A DNA stretch of 64,000 nucleotides from ZC4RG29 sp035304385. Lineage in GTDB: Bacteria; Bacteroidota; Bacteroidia; Cytophagales; Cyclobacteriaceae. The stretch lies in contig DATGQD010000040.1 in the NCBI GenBank assembly GCA_035304385.1, forward strand, positions 1-64,000. The letters run 5' to 3'. Within the stretch, counting starts at the first letter, position 1. Each line of letters begins with the position of its first letter. This document shows, piece after piece, positions 1 through 9,800 of this stretch. Position numbers and translations under genes: made by a program. Under the pieces are notes generated by a model that saw only the letters and a list, made by a program, of their open reading frames with translations, was not told where the DNA came from and did no database searches.

Positions 1-1
1 A

Positions 2-70
2 CCGGTTAAGGCAAACGGCCGGAAATTTGCTCTTTCGGAGGAACAGGAAAATCACCGGATATTGCAGTAG
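2..70 (+). CDS. Possible C-terminal tail of an upstream gene (partial)
   Basis: A reading frame open from the window edge ends with TAG at 68-70, three bases before the ATG of the amine oxidase. The 22 visible residues are hydrophilic (ending ...EENHRILQ-like) and carry no recognisable motif. The tight spacing would fit an operon with the next gene. Frame 3 is also open here, so this is only a candidate; the sequence left of the window would settle it. Confidence 0.3.
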   Translation, partial: PVKANGRKFALSEEQENHRILQ

Positions 71-73
71 CTG

Positions 74-1330
74 ATGAGAGACGTGTTGATTATAGGTGCA
101 GGCATTTGTGGATTGTCCGCAGCGCGTGATCTTGCTATGCGGGATCGCTCGGTAACGGTATTAGAAGCCCGTGATCGGATCGGCGGCCGCATTCATACCT
201 TCAATGGACAGTTTTCTACGCGGGTAGAGCAAGGCGCTGAGTTCATTCACGGCAAGCCGAAATGTACGCAGGCGCTGATCGGGGAGGCCGGTATACAAAC
301 CGTGGTAACGGCCGGAGATCCCTGGGAAATCCGCAAGGGCAAGGTGCAGCGCACCAGGATGTTTCCGGAAACCCTCGAAACGGTTGCCGACGCACTTGGA
401 GCGTTACGCACTGATACCACCATGAAGGAGTTTCTGGACGAGAATTTTCCGCAAGCCGACTTCCCGGAATTATGGGAGGATGCACGTAACCTTATCGAAG
501 GATTTGATGCGGCCGATCTGGGTAGGATCAGCGCCAGGGCTATCCATAATGAATGGTCGGCCGACTCCGAATTTACCGGCGCGCGACTCGTAGGCGGGTA
601 CACTCAGCTATGCGAATACCTCGGACACCAGGCCACAAAGCATGGTGTCGAAGTATGGCTTTCATCTCCCGTTGCAGCGGTGACGTGGACACCGGGGAAG
701 GTTGACGTCATGACAACAGACGGTGAACACTACGAAGCGCGTCAACTCATCGTCACCGTTCCACCCAGTGTGTTAAGAACCGGTGCGATCGCGTTTAGTC
801 CTGGAATTGATCGATGGCAGGACGCCATATCGCAAATTGAAACGGGTGGGGTGATCAAATTTCTTTTGGAGTTTCGTCGCCCGCTCTGGGAGAACACCTT
901 TCGGGATGCTGGCTTTATTTTCTCCGATGCCCAGGTGCCAACCTGGTGGACGCAGCTGCCCCTGAATCATTCAGTATTATCCGGCTGGCTGTCCGGTCCC
1001 GCGACGCTCACTGCACCTCGGGGTGATCGATTGACTATGATGGCGATTGAATCACTGGTCTATCTTTTCAATTGTTCTCAGGAGACGATAGACCGGGAAC
1101 TCCGCGCTGTCGAAATCGCCGACTGGTCGCGCGATCCGTTTTCCCTGGGGGGGTATGGTTATAAGACACCACTTACCCCCGCGGCGCTAAAAGTTCTTAC
1201 CGAGCCGGTGTATGATACGATCTACTTTGCCGGAGAAGCGTTCAATGACGGTGAGGAGATGGGGACCGTAGAGGCTGCGTTACAGAGTGCTGGCAGGGTG
1301 GCATCGGAAGTGATGGACACGCGTAAGTAA
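74..1330 (+). CDS. FAD-dependent amine oxidase (flavin monoamine oxidase family)
   Basis: The 418-residue protein is a flavin amine oxidase of the MAO/polyamine oxidase superfamily, which oxidises amines to imines with FAD and oxygen; the substrate cannot be read from sequence. The N-terminus has the FAD dinucleotide-binding motif (IIGAGICGLSAA, residues 6-17), followed by the ARDRIGGRIHT motif (about 32-42) typical of this family. The C-terminus has the second FAD-contact motif, YFAGEAFNDGEEMGTVEAAL, near residues 383-402. Length is normal for the family. There is no signal peptide, so it is probably cytoplasmic. The start ATG is preceded by GGAGG about 30 bases upstream, which is too far for a normal ribosome site, so initiation may be coupled to an upstream gene. 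The next gene follows after 181 bases and looks functionally unrelated. Confidence 0.85.
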   Translation: MRDVLIIGAGICGLSAARDLAMRDRSVTVLEARDRIGGRIHTFNGQFSTRVEQGAEFIHGKPKCTQALIGEAGIQTVVTAGDPWEIRKGKVQRTRMFPETLETVADALGALRTDTTMKEFLDENFPQADFPELWEDARNLIEGFDAADLGRISARAIHNEWSADSEFTGARLVGGYTQLCEYLGHQATKHGVEVWLSSPVAAVTWTPGKVDVMTTDGEHYEARQLIVTVPPSVLRTGAIAFSPGIDRWQDAISQIETGGVIKFLLEFRRPLWENTFRDAGFIFSDAQVPTWWTQLPLNHSVLSGWLSGPATLTAPRGDRLTMMAIESLVYLFNCSQETIDRELRAVEIADWSRDPFSLGGYGYKTPLTPAALKVLTEPVYDTIYFAGEAFNDGEEMGTVEAALQSAGRVASEVMDTRK

Positions 1331-1511
1331 AGATCACCGAAACCGGTCAGCAGTGTGCCTTTTCGAACGGTCCACCTGTCACCGGAATATTTCTGCTTCG
1401 GGTGGTGCAACGTGGACAGCCGTTTTTGCGTCTAAGTCAGGGAAAAGCAGGAATTCAGACCTGCATGGGCACATCCGGCCCGGCATAGTGTATTTGATTA
1501 AAGATTAGCTC

Positions 1512-3887
1512 ATGCTTCGAAACTACCTCAAGGTCGCATTACGGAATCTGCGACGTCACAAGGGATTTTCATTTATCAACATTTTTGGTCTGGCCATCGG
1601 TATGGCGTGCAGCATATTAATTCTTCTTTGGGTAAAAGATGAGTTAAGTTATGACAGCTTTCACGACAACGCCGAACGTATCTATCGGGTAAACGCCTCA
1701 CTCCCCGAACTTGACGTTCATGCGGGCATCACATCGGCGCCTATTGCACCGGCTATTATGAAAGAGTTGCCGGCTGTGAGAAGCGCTGTCCGGTTGAGTG
1801 GTCACCATGAGGACCTTTTTCAGGTAGGTGATCGAATGTTCGAAGAAGACCAGGTACTTTTTGCAGACTCTACCTTCCTTCAAATATTTTCTTTCCCACT
1901 CGTGGCGGGAAATCCGGAGACGGCTCTACGGAATCCTGACGGCATTTTGCTCACCGAGTCGATAGCCCAAAAGTATTTTGGGGACGAGCCGGCCCTGGGC
2001 CAGACGATTCGCAAGAATCACAGCGAAGACCTTGTCGTAACCGGTGTGCTTGCTGACCTGCGCGGTAATTCTCATATCCGGTTCGATCTTCTTCAGCCGA
2101 TGGCGAACTTTGCACGAACGAATCGTGATCTCAAAGAGAACATATGGGATAACTTTAACTTTTCCACATATGTGTTGCTGGATGAGGCAGCCGATACTTC
2201 ACCCGCTTCCCTGGCGCAGATGGGTGAGCGAATGCAGGATATTTATAAAGCAAACGAACCCGTGTTGAAAGTTGCATTCGCGCTGCAACCTCTCGATGAA
2301 ATATATCTGCAGTCAAGCCACCTGATGGCCGACATGTTTGCCCGCGGAAATGCGCAATATGTGTATATCCTCATTGTCATTGCCGTGATTATCCTGGCGG
2401 TCGCCTGCATCAACTTCATGAACCTGGCGACGGCGAGGTCTGCGCGACGCGCCCGTGAAGTTGGCTTGCGGAAGGTAGCGGGAGCGGTGCGTGCGCAGAT
2501 CATCAGGCAGTTTCTGATGGAGTCGGCCGTAATTGCGTTCCTGGCGTTCCTGATCTCGATCGTGCTCGTGGTTGTCACCCTTCCATCCTTTAACGCGCTT
2601 ACCGGGAAGGCGTTGGGGTTTGATTTTACTGATGTGAAACTTATCACCGGGTTGGTGCTCATAACCCTCGCGACGGGACTTATTTCCGGCAGCTACCCGG
2701 CGTTGTTCCTTTCGGGCTTTCTTCCTTCCAGAGTCTTAAAGGGCAATCTCAGCGCAGGGGCGGCGAGCAGTGCGTTTCGCAATACGCTGGTGGTGGCGCA
2801 GTTCACGATTTCCATTGTACTGCTGGTGGGCACGGCTGTTGTATACAACCAACTGCAGTACATCCAGGAAAGAAATCTTGGCTTTGACAAGGAGAACCTC
2901 GTGTACGCGCGCATGACCGGTGACCTCTGGTCGAAATACCGAACCCTTAGATCTGAACTCGAGCGGAATCCTTCGACCGCGCGGTTCACCGTGGTATCTG
3001 ATATGCCAACCAATTTGGTAAATGGCACGGTCAACATCATGTGGGAGGGCAAGAGTCCGGAAATGCAACCTCTGGTTAGCAGCCTGGGGGTGGACGAAAA
3101 TTTCATGGATGTATTTGGTATTTCCCTTATCGAAGGCAGATGGTTCCTGAAAGACAACCCGTCCGACAGCGTGAATTTCGTCGTCAACGAAAGTGCGTTA
3201 AAGACGATGGGTATGGATGTCGAAGAAGCGGTCGGACAGCCCCTGGAATTTCAGGATGTTAAGGGAACGATTATCGGTGTTGCGAAGGATTTCAACTTTC
3301 AGCCCTTGCAGCAGCCGATCGGACCGCTCGTTATGCGGAAGAATTGGTGGGGAGGAATGGTCGTGGTTCGTACGCAACCCGGACAAACGGAGGCTTCTAT
3401 CGGTGCGCTGGAAGATATCTGGAAGACGCTGAACCCGGGGTATCCGTTTTCCTACGACTTTGTCGATCAGAGGTTGGCCGGTTTGTATAAAGCCGAGCAA
3501 CGATTGGGGACATTGTTCAATGTGTTTTCGGGACTCGCGATATTTATTTCCTGCCTCGGCTTGTATGGCCTGTCGGCTTTTCTTGCAGAACGCCGGACCA
3601 AAGAGATTGGCGTACGGAAAGTGCTGGGTGCCAGCGTTCCGGGGGTAGTGTTTCTCTTGTCGCAAAGTTTCACCAGGCCAGTTCTGATTGCTATGGTCGT
3701 CGCCTTCCCGCTTGCCTGGTATGGCATGAACAGATGGCTTGCCGGATTCGCCTATCATGTGTCCCTTGATTGGACTGTGTTTGTTTTTGCGTTTCTTGTA
3801 TCCCTGTTCATTGCCTGGTTGACTGTAAGCGTTGAAACGATCAAAGCGGCACGCATCAACCCGGCACGATCCCTGAGGATTGAGTGA
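1512..3887 (+). CDS. MacB/FtsX-type ABC transporter permease
   Basis: The 791-residue integral membrane protein is of the kind abundant in Bacteroidota. It has two copies of a MacB periplasmic core domain plus FtsX permease domain. It begins MLRNYLKVALRNLRRHKGFSFINIFGLAIG, the standard family start with the first membrane segment at about residues 20-40. A further three membrane helices lie near 280-400 (with the motif INFMNLATARSARRAREVGLRKVAGA) and the final FtsX block is near 670-790 (SAFLAERRTKEIGVRKVLGAS). Members work with a separate ATPase, probably as mechanotransmitters or exporters of lipids, peptides or lipoproteins. No ATPase lies next to it, which is usual for these Bacteroidota permeases. 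A paralogue of the same design lies at 36853-39276 on the other strand. The substrate is unknown. Confidence 0.88.
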   Translation: MLRNYLKVALRNLRRHKGFSFINIFGLAIGMACSILILLWVKDELSYDSFHDNAERIYRVNASLPELDVHAGITSAPIAPAIMKELPAVRSAVRLSGHHEDLFQVGDRMFEEDQVLFADSTFLQIFSFPLVAGNPETALRNPDGILLTESIAQKYFGDEPALGQTIRKNHSEDLVVTGVLADLRGNSHIRFDLLQPMANFARTNRDLKENIWDNFNFSTYVLLDEAADTSPASLAQMGERMQDIYKANEPVLKVAFALQPLDEIYLQSSHLMADMFARGNAQYVYILIVIAVIILAVACINFMNLATARSARRAREVGLRKVAGAVRAQIIRQFLMESAVIAFLAFLISIVLVVVTLPSFNALTGKALGFDFTDVKLITGLVLITLATGLISGSYPALFLSGFLPSRVLKGNLSAGAASSAFRNTLVVAQFTISIVLLVGTAVVYNQLQYIQERNLGFDKENLVYARMTGDLWSKYRTLRSELERNPSTARFTVVSDMPTNLVNGTVNIMWEGKSPEMQPLVSSLGVDENFMDVFGISLIEGRWFLKDNPSDSVNFVVNESALKTMGMDVEEAVGQPLEFQDVKGTIIGVAKDFNFQPLQQPIGPLVMRKNWWGGMVVVRTQPGQTEASIGALEDIWKTLNPGYPFSYDFVDQRLAGLYKAEQRLGTLFNVFSGLAIFISCLGLYGLSAFLAERRTKEIGVRKVLGASVPGVVFLLSQSFTRPVLIAMVVAFPLAWYGMNRWLAGFAYHVSLDWTVFVFAFLVSLFIAWLTVSVETIKAARINPARSLRIE

Positions 3888-3910
3888 GGTTTAAACCGGA
3901 CGGGAAAATT

Positions 3911-4267
3911 ATGATCACAAGCGCTGTTCCCAAGTTGCCGTTTATTGATAAGAAGGCAACTATCGACTAGTACGTGAAGAGCCTGGGCTTTTCGGTGCAG
4001 TCAGACTACGAAGATTACTTTATCCTGACACGAGACAGCGCGGAGTTGCATTTTTTCTCATACGCTGACCTGGTACCGGGGAAATCCGATTTTATGATCT
4101 ACCTGAGAGTGGACGAAGATATCGATAGGATGTACCGGCAGCTTCTCGACGATGGTACTGCCATTCACCCGAACGGTAAACTACAGGAAAAGCCGTGGGG
4201 TCAAAAGGAGTTTTCCATGATCGACCCCAACGGCACCTTGCTGACTTTTGGACAGGCAACGGGCTAG
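3911..4267 (+). pseudogene. VOC (glyoxalase/bleomycin-resistance fold) protein, interrupted by an amber codon
   Basis: An ATG at 3911 opens a frame encoding a typical VOC-family N-terminus (PKLPFIDKKATID), then hits TAG at 3968-3970, and the same frame continues without further interruption to 4267 (YVKSLGFSVQSDYEDYFIL..., ending LLTFGQATG). The family expects an aromatic residue at the stop position (D-Y/F-Y-V-x-x-LGF), so a single change from TAC or TAT to TAG explains the break. The downstream part could only start at GTG 3974, which would remove the first beta strand of the fold. Proteins of this family are dioxygenases, isomerases or drug-binding resistance proteins. It ends one base before the convergent AhpD-like gene. 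Either the gene is dead, amber is read through, or the base is a sequencing error. Confidence 0.8.
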
Positions 4268-4268
4268 C

Positions 4269-4601
4269 TTACCCGTTCTCCATAACATCCATGGCTATGT
4301 TGGCATGGGCGTACGCTGCGCCGGCGCGCATTTCCGCGGCTACCCAGATCGCTTCCATGATCTCCTCCTTCGTTGCTCCCTTGCGCATGGCGCCACGGGT
4401 GTGCGCGCGAATACAGTATGGACATTGCGTGACGTGCGCTACCGCCACCGCGATCAGTTCCTTAGTTTTGGAAGGTAGTGCGCCTTCGGCGAAGATGGTT
4501 TTGCTGAACGTCCGCCACGCTTCAATGTTCGACGGTGCCAGTGCTGCCTTTTTTTCCGCCAGCTCACGTGTCGCTGCCGGATACTGAGTTTCGTTTGACA
4601 T
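4269..4601 (-). CDS. Carboxymuconolactone decarboxylase/AhpD-like protein
   Basis: This 110-residue protein belongs to the carboxymuconolactone decarboxylase (CMD) family. The redox motif C60-P-Y-C63 followed by H67 in CPYCIRAHTRGA matches the AhpD alkylhydroperoxidase active site, where two cysteines and a histidine reduce peroxides or adducts. Length is that of a single CMD domain. It is the last gene of a probable three-gene minus-strand operon: cupin (5174-5467), a larger AhpD-like protein (4652-5119), then this gene, with gaps of about 50 bases. That context suggests detoxification of peroxides or reactive electrophiles. Cytoplasmic; no signal peptide. True gamma-carboxymuconolactone decarboxylase is less likely because no protocatechuate genes are nearby. 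Confidence 0.85.
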   Translation of the reverse strand: MSNETQYPAATRELAEKKAALAPSNIEAWRTFSKTIFAEGALPSKTKELIAVAVAHVTQCPYCIRAHTRGAMRKGATKEEIMEAIWVAAEMRAGAAYAHANIAMDVMENG

Positions 4602-4651
4602 AAGATGTTCTCGTTAATAATTGCCAATGTTGCCCGAAAAAGGGAGATCTC

Positions 4652-5119
4652 CTAAACGGTATTTGCTTTCTGCGGTACATAGGTGCCCGGTACGGTGCGG
4701 AAGCTGATGGCCAACCGGTTCCATCCGTTGATGGTAACGATGGCCATCGTCAGCGTCACGATTTCTTTTTCAGAAAACTGCTTCCTGACCGTTTCATACA
4801 AGTCATCAGGAACGTCATTTTCGGAAATCAGCGTGAGTGCCTCGGTCCAGGCCAATGCAGCGCGCTCCCGATCGGAATAGAACGGCGTTTCCCGCCATGC
4901 GCTCAGCGCGTAGATACGTTGTTCCGTTTCCCCTGCCAGCCGGGCATCCTTGGTATGCATATCGATGCAATAGGCGCATCCGTTGATTTGGGATGCCCTA
5001 ATCTTAACCAGTTCATATAACGAACGCTCCAGCCCTGAGCTACGTACGAATTTTTCAAGTCCGAGCATTGCTTTCAAAGCGTCAGGGTTGACGTCGTGGT
5101 AGTTTAATCGTGCTTTCAT
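4652..5119 (-). CDS. AhpD-like carboxymuconolactone decarboxylase family peroxidase
   Basis: The protein has 155 residues counting from the ATG at 5119; a GTG two codons earlier is also possible. It carries the CMD-family redox centre C48-A-Y-C51-IDMH55 (GCAYCIDMHTKDA), characteristic of the alkylhydroperoxidase D-like branch. The C-terminal half (ALTLISENDVPDDLYE..., TIVTINGWNRLAISFR) is typical of the subfamily often annotated as a peroxidase-related enzyme. It lies between a cupin and a second CMD protein in a likely operon, so the three gene products may act on one reactive compound. The two CMD proteins are only distantly alike outside the CxxC motif, so they are not a recent duplication. 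Confidence 0.87.
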   Translation of the reverse strand: MKARLNYHDVNPDALKAMLGLEKFVRSSGLERSLYELVKIRASQINGCAYCIDMHTKDARLAGETEQRIYALSAWRETPFYSDRERAALAWTEALTLISENDVPDDLYETVRKQFSEKEIVTLTMAIVTINGWNRLAISFRTVPGTYVPQKANTV

Positions 5120-5173
5120 TTTCACATACAGGTTTTTTTCGTTGAAAGAATTTCCTCCTATCGAGGCGGTGCG

Positions 5174-5467
5174 CTAGGCAAACTTGATCTCGGCGTCGAC
5201 GCCCATGATCACGTGCGACTGAAAGTCATCACCGATCACCAGCGTATGTTTTTCCCGCTCCGGAATGACGATGGAATCATGCTGCTTCAATGGGAACTCC
5301 TTACCCTTCATGTGCAGTACCGCCGACCCACGCTGGACGACGACAACAGCTTCCCCTGTGCAGAAGTGTTCGGGCATATTCATCCCTTCTGATCCGGTTA
5401 CTTGCAATACTTTAAATGTTTCACCCATCTGGTGGACGGTAAGATGGGGTAGTTCTGCTGTTTTCAT
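5174..5467 (-). CDS. Small cupin-domain protein
   Basis: The 97-residue single-domain cupin has two motifs of the double-stranded beta helix: the region around PEHFCTGEAVVVVQRG (about residues 32-48) and PLKQHDSIVIPEREKHTLVIGDD (about 59-81). Histidines at the metal-binding positions appear partly conserved. Such proteins act as small metal enzymes or ligand sensors; the substrate is not predictable. It is the first gene of an apparent operon with two AhpD-like proteins. The upstream 200 bases are AT-rich and contain the likely promoter. Confidence 0.8.
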   Translation of the reverse strand: MKTAELPHLTVHQMGETFKVLQVTGSEGMNMPEHFCTGEAVVVVQRGSAVLHMKGKEFPLKQHDSIVIPEREKHTLVIGDDFQSHVIMGVDAEIKFA

Positions 5468-5598
5468 GGCTTATAGCGTTTATTTACTTTACATTCTGAA
5501 CACTTGAATACGACTTTTCGTTGGTCGAATTCCGATATTTCATCGGCGACTCGTTATTATTTTTTTCACGACTAAATGCCTTCAAGGTAGTCTATACG

Positions 5599-5628
5599 AT
5601 AATAAAGGACTAATTTATCTTTTATTAT
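5599..5628. terminator. AT-rich inverted repeat between the cupin operon and GH16 gene
   Basis: ATAATAAA (5599-5606) and TTTATTAT (5621-5628) form a perfect 8-bp inverted repeat with a 14-base loop, just after the GH16 stop codon on the minus strand. It is AT-only in the stem, so it would be a weak terminator at best and could equally be a promoter-region dyad for the cupin gene. Confidence 0.3.
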
Positions 5629-5670
5629 TTGATATAACGGCCGATGATCGCTTGAGTTAAGGATTCTGAC

Positions 5671-6522
5671 CTATTTCTCGATCATTTTGTATACGCGTAC
5701 GTAGTCAACGAGCATGGACTGCGGCAGCACAGTGTCGTCGATGCCCTGGGCGCCACCCCAGTTTCCGCCGAAGGCGATGTTGATCAGAAGGTGGAAGCGC
5801 TTATCGAAGGGCCAGGTGGCGGAGCCCTTACCTTCATTAATAAATTCGAACACTTGCTGATCGTCGAAGTAGCCGCGGACGGCGTAAGGTGTCCAATCGA
5901 CGCGGTATTTATGGAACTCGTCGCTGGCGGTTACGATTGTCTTCGTGGCCGTACGTTGTGTGCCGATCATGTGGTTGTACGCTTCGGTGTGGACGCTGAA
6001 GTGAATGCGGTTCTGATCGAATCCGACGTGTTCCATAATATCGATTTCACCCGATTTGGGCCAGTCGCCGTAGTGCCAGTCGGTAGGCAGCATCCATAAC
6101 GCTGGCCATGTTCCCTTTCCGACGGGAAGTTTAGCGCTGATTTCGATACGTCCATACAGCCAGTCCCCTTTGTTGCGTGACACGAGCCGTGTGGAGGTGT
6201 ATTCCCGGTTTTCCTTTTGCTCTTTGCGTACGGTTATTTTGAGATGGCCGTCGCCTACGCTGGCGTTCTTAATGTCGTTCGTGTAATACTGGAGTTCGTT
6301 GTTACCCCAGCCGTGGCCGCCGATGTCGTAATCCCATTTGTCCGGATCGGGAGGACCTTCGTAGTCGAATTCATCGGACCATACGGGTGTTGTCTCGAAC
6401 GTCCAGTTTTTGTCGACGGGCTTTTGTTGAGGCGGATTGATTTGCGGTGCCGGCGGTTCGTCGGAGGAGCATCCCAGCAGCGTGGCGAGGAGGTATATAA
6501 CAGGTATCCCCAGCATTCTCAT
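5671..6522 (-). CDS. GH16 family beta-glucanase-type lipoprotein
   Basis: This is a secreted endo-acting beta-glycosidase of family GH16, of the laminarinase/beta-1,3-glucanase type. From the ATG at 6522 the signal peptide ends in a lipobox (LLATLLGC, Cys 18), so the protein is a lipoprotein, probably on the outer membrane. The family catalytic motif GEIDIMEHVG gives nucleophile E159, D161 and acid/base E164. It is preceded by WPALWMLP, the conserved tryptophan platform. The C-terminal lectin-like strands (DWTPYAVRGYFDDQQVFEF, LLINIAFGGNWGG) are intact. The length of about 284 residues suits a single-domain enzyme. The gene is divergent from the giant T9SS protein and stands alone. GTG at 6531 is an alternative start, but the ATG gives a cleaner signal peptide. 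Confidence 0.93.
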   Translation of the reverse strand: MRMLGIPVIYLLATLLGCSSDEPPAPQINPPQQKPVDKNWTFETTPVWSDEFDYEGPPDPDKWDYDIGGHGWGNNELQYYTNDIKNASVGDGHLKITVRKEQKENREYTSTRLVSRNKGDWLYGRIEISAKLPVGKGTWPALWMLPTDWHYGDWPKSGEIDIMEHVGFDQNRIHFSVHTEAYNHMIGTQRTATKTIVTASDEFHKYRVDWTPYAVRGYFDDQQVFEFINEGKGSATWPFDKRFHLLINIAFGGNWGGAQGIDDTVLPQSMLVDYVRVYKMIEK

Positions 6523-6636
6523 TGCAGTCACTTGTCAAGTTAAACCCGCCGACGCTCATTCCAAAATCCCCACCAACAGGCAATCGTGCGGGTAAATTTG
6601 GAGGTATTTGTCACGTGCTTTCTGAGTCTACCTTCG

Positions 6637-6664
6637 GGATTTTAGTCCCAAAATGGGCAAATCC
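6637..6664. promoter_or_regulatory. Nested dyad GGATTT..CCC-N5-GGG..AAATCC
   Basis: An outer inverted repeat (GGATTT 6637-6642, AAATCC 6659-6664) encloses an inner one (CCC 6647-6649, GGG 6655-6657). It sits about 115 bases upstream of the GH16 ATG and about 190 upstream of the giant gene's start, so it may serve either promoter. No bound regulator can be assigned. Confidence 0.35.
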
Positions 6665-6773
6665 GATTTTTTCGGTCGTTTTATAACGCATTGTCTGTCA
6701 ATACTATGAGCTATGTAAGTTTTAGCTTCAATTAGAATAAGGCCCGATGGCACCGAATTGGCGGTAGTTCAAT

Positions 6774-6781
6774 TAAGTTTG
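6774..6781 (+). promoter_or_regulatory. Bacteroidota -7 box (TAAGTTTG)
   Basis: TAAGTTTG matches the TAnnTTTG consensus of the Bacteroidota primary sigma factor. A transcript starting just after it would have a leader of about 70 bases to the ATG at 6858. That argues for 6858, not 6795, as the translation start. No good -33 TTTG is seen at the expected spacing. Confidence 0.45.
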
Positions 6782-6857
6782 TAATCTGGCAAGCATGCTG
6801 GCCCTCGGGTTTTTTAATTTTTTCGACGATACGGGCTCCCATTTTTCCCTTGCACCC

Positions 6858-9800
6858 ATGCGCACGTTATTTCGCGCAGCAACACTGGTATGCTGCTTCA
6901 TGCTCCTCTCAATCTCCTCGTTTGCGGCCACGTATTACACGTACGTAAACGGAGGCAGTAGCGGCTTTTGGAATGACGCCGCCACCTGGACGACCGACCC
7001 TTCCGGGATGAACCTGACCGGCAGCGCCGTCCCGGGCAACGGCGACGTCGTGTACATTCTCAACGGTTATACCGTCAATCTGAACGCCAACGTCACAAGC
7101 ACCAACCTGTCCATCAACATTCTCAACGGCGGTGTGCTCGACCTTGCGACGCACACATTCGCTACCCTCAACGTACTTGGTGGATCAGGAACACTCCGCA
7201 TCGGCTCAGGATATTTTCCCTCAGTAGTCTCCAACACCTTCTCGCTCAACGCAGGGTCCGGCGCCACCGTAGAATTCTACAACTTCTCTGGTAACCTCCC
7301 GGGCTCGATAAACTATCCAAACCTGCTGTTCACCAACTCGACCGCCGCAGATCATACAATATCTGTCTCCAATACTTCGGGTTACAATCTCCTCGTCAGG
7401 GGTAACCTCATAACACAAGCGACAGGCGCCGGTGCGCTTACTGTACTACTTGGTACGCAGGCTTCGAACAAGATTAATCTTACAGTTCAGCGGAACGTTA
7501 CGATCGGCACGGGCACAACGTTCGGTGTAGGAACGTTTAATGCCAACCATACTATTACCCTTTACGGCAATCTGACCAACAATGGGACGGTAGACCTGAG
7601 CAATTCAGCGCAGTACACCTCGGCCAATAATGGCTCAGCATCCCTCACCTTTACCGGAACGACCAACAACGTGATGGCCTGCAACGGCACCACCGACTTG
7701 TATACTCTGACGGTCGACAAAGGATCAGGTTCTACCTACATCCTTTCTGTCACCTCGACGAATTCCGCAAACCTCAACTTCTATTCCAGTGGACAACTCA
7801 TCGATATCGTAAACGGGACGCTCAGGCTAGGTGCAAATATCAATGTGCCAAGAGTATACGGTGCCAATACGGACAACTACAACCTTGGATCTCCAACAGC
7901 AAGCCCCATGCTCTGGATCGACGGGGCGGATTTCAATACCAACAGCAGCGCCCTGGTGGTGTATGGTAAATTCCGGATAACGGCGGGGACATTTACCTGC
8001 GTTGGAAAGGAAGGTACCGTGATCCGTGAAGAAGGAGAGTACATCATTGAAGGTGGCGTCTTTACGACGGAAAAATTCAGGCCTTCTAACACTGCCTCCG
8101 GTCACCGTGGCTCGTTCACCATGACTGGCGGGGTTTTCGACGTGGTGGGCACAAAATCGAATGCCAACTACGCAAGATTTTCTATTCCTTATGCCGAGCA
8201 GGTATTTATCATGTCAGGGGGGACGATCAACGTCCACAACTCTCAGTCCGGAGGTGGTGCAGCCAATGGAGGTATTCACATCGGATGCAAGGAAGCAAAC
8301 TATAATGTAACGGGTGGCACGATCAACGCTATCATTTCAGGGGGCGCGACTTCCTTTAACGTCTCTTCCACCGCGCCATTCTGGAACTTTACCATTTCAC
8401 GTACCGGCGGCACGCCCACGACCCTTCGACTGGCGGGCATAGGCGGTGTTGGCGAAAGCTCGGCACAACCGCTGCGGGTTCTTAACGACTTTACAATTCA
8501 GGGTGCGAACAGCCCCGTGTTTGATGCCAACGGACAGGATGTGTCGATAGGCAGACATTTCGTTCTTAATTCCGGAGCCACCTACAACCCAAATGGCAAC
8601 ACTACAATCTTCAATGGCACGGGCGATCAAACCTTTACAAACAGCGGCACGATCACGTCAGGATTGTATAACCTTACCGTAGACAAACCCTCCGGTGCGT
8701 TGCAGATCGACGGTTCAAACGCATCCCTAACCGTTGCGAATACGCTGCACCTTGAAAACGGTGTCTTTAACGATGGTGGCAAGACCATCAATGCACTCGG
8801 AGCGGTCTACAACGCAGCGGTTCACACGGGAACGGGCAGCATCCGACTCAACGGAACTTCCACACAAATCATTTCAGGCGACGGTACAGGCGTCTTTGGT
8901 AACCTCGTGCTGAACAACACCAGCTCACCGGGAGCCCGTACGACTGCCGACATAGCAATTGCCGGTACCCTTACCCTGGCGGGTAACGGCAACAGTATCT
9001 TCGACATCAACCAGAATCTGCTTTCCCTGACGTCTACTTCGGCGACAGCTGTAACGACCACGGGCAATCCGTTCAGCAACTCCAAGATGATCCGGACTTC
9101 CGGGTATCAGTCGGACCGGGGAGTTCGCAAGACCTACGGTAACCTCACGGCGTTCACGTTCCCCTTCGGTTCGGTCACCAGTTATACCCCTGCCACCATT
9201 CAGATCACGTCGGCGCCGACTACCTATGGGTCTATAACAGCACGGCCGGTTAACGCACGACATCCCCTGGTGGTCGCGGGAAATACAAACAACCTGGCAT
9301 GGTACTGGAAGGTGACCAGTTCGGGGTTCACCGGTATTGGTGCAAGCGCAATCTCTCACACTTATCGTTATCTGGATGATCACGTGTCGCCCGCCGGCGC
9401 TGATGCGAGTTACGTTCCTGCACGGTATCACCCCACGGCGTGGACGGTCATCAATGATGTCACTCAGGTTAACCAGGGATCCAACACTATTTCCTTCTCC
9501 GGAACCGACTACATCGACGGCGAGTTTACCGCAGGTGTGCCCGCAGCATTCGGGGTAGTGCGAATATTTTACAGCAAGCGGAGCGGCAACTGGTCGGATA
9601 CCAGCCCCGGCACTACGCCGTGGTCTAATGTAAGTCATACGGGTCCCGATGCCACGTCGGCCCCGACAGCCGGCGATCACGTGTACATCGGTGACGGAAT
9701 TACGCACAACCATTTCATTACCATCAGTACAAACAACCAGTCGGCCGGAGGACTTGAAATTAACCAGGGTAGTGCGCTCGACCTCGGCACGACCACCGGG

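Larger units (their letters stand above)
6523..6857. other. Divergent intergenic region between GH16 and the giant T9SS gene
   Basis: This region contains no gene. It holds a nested dyad at 6637-6664 and a -7 type promoter box at 6774-6781 (both listed separately). The upstream ATG at 6795 lies within it, in frame with the giant gene, but is not preferred because it would put a non-signal-like stretch before the clear signal peptide. Confidence 0.6.
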
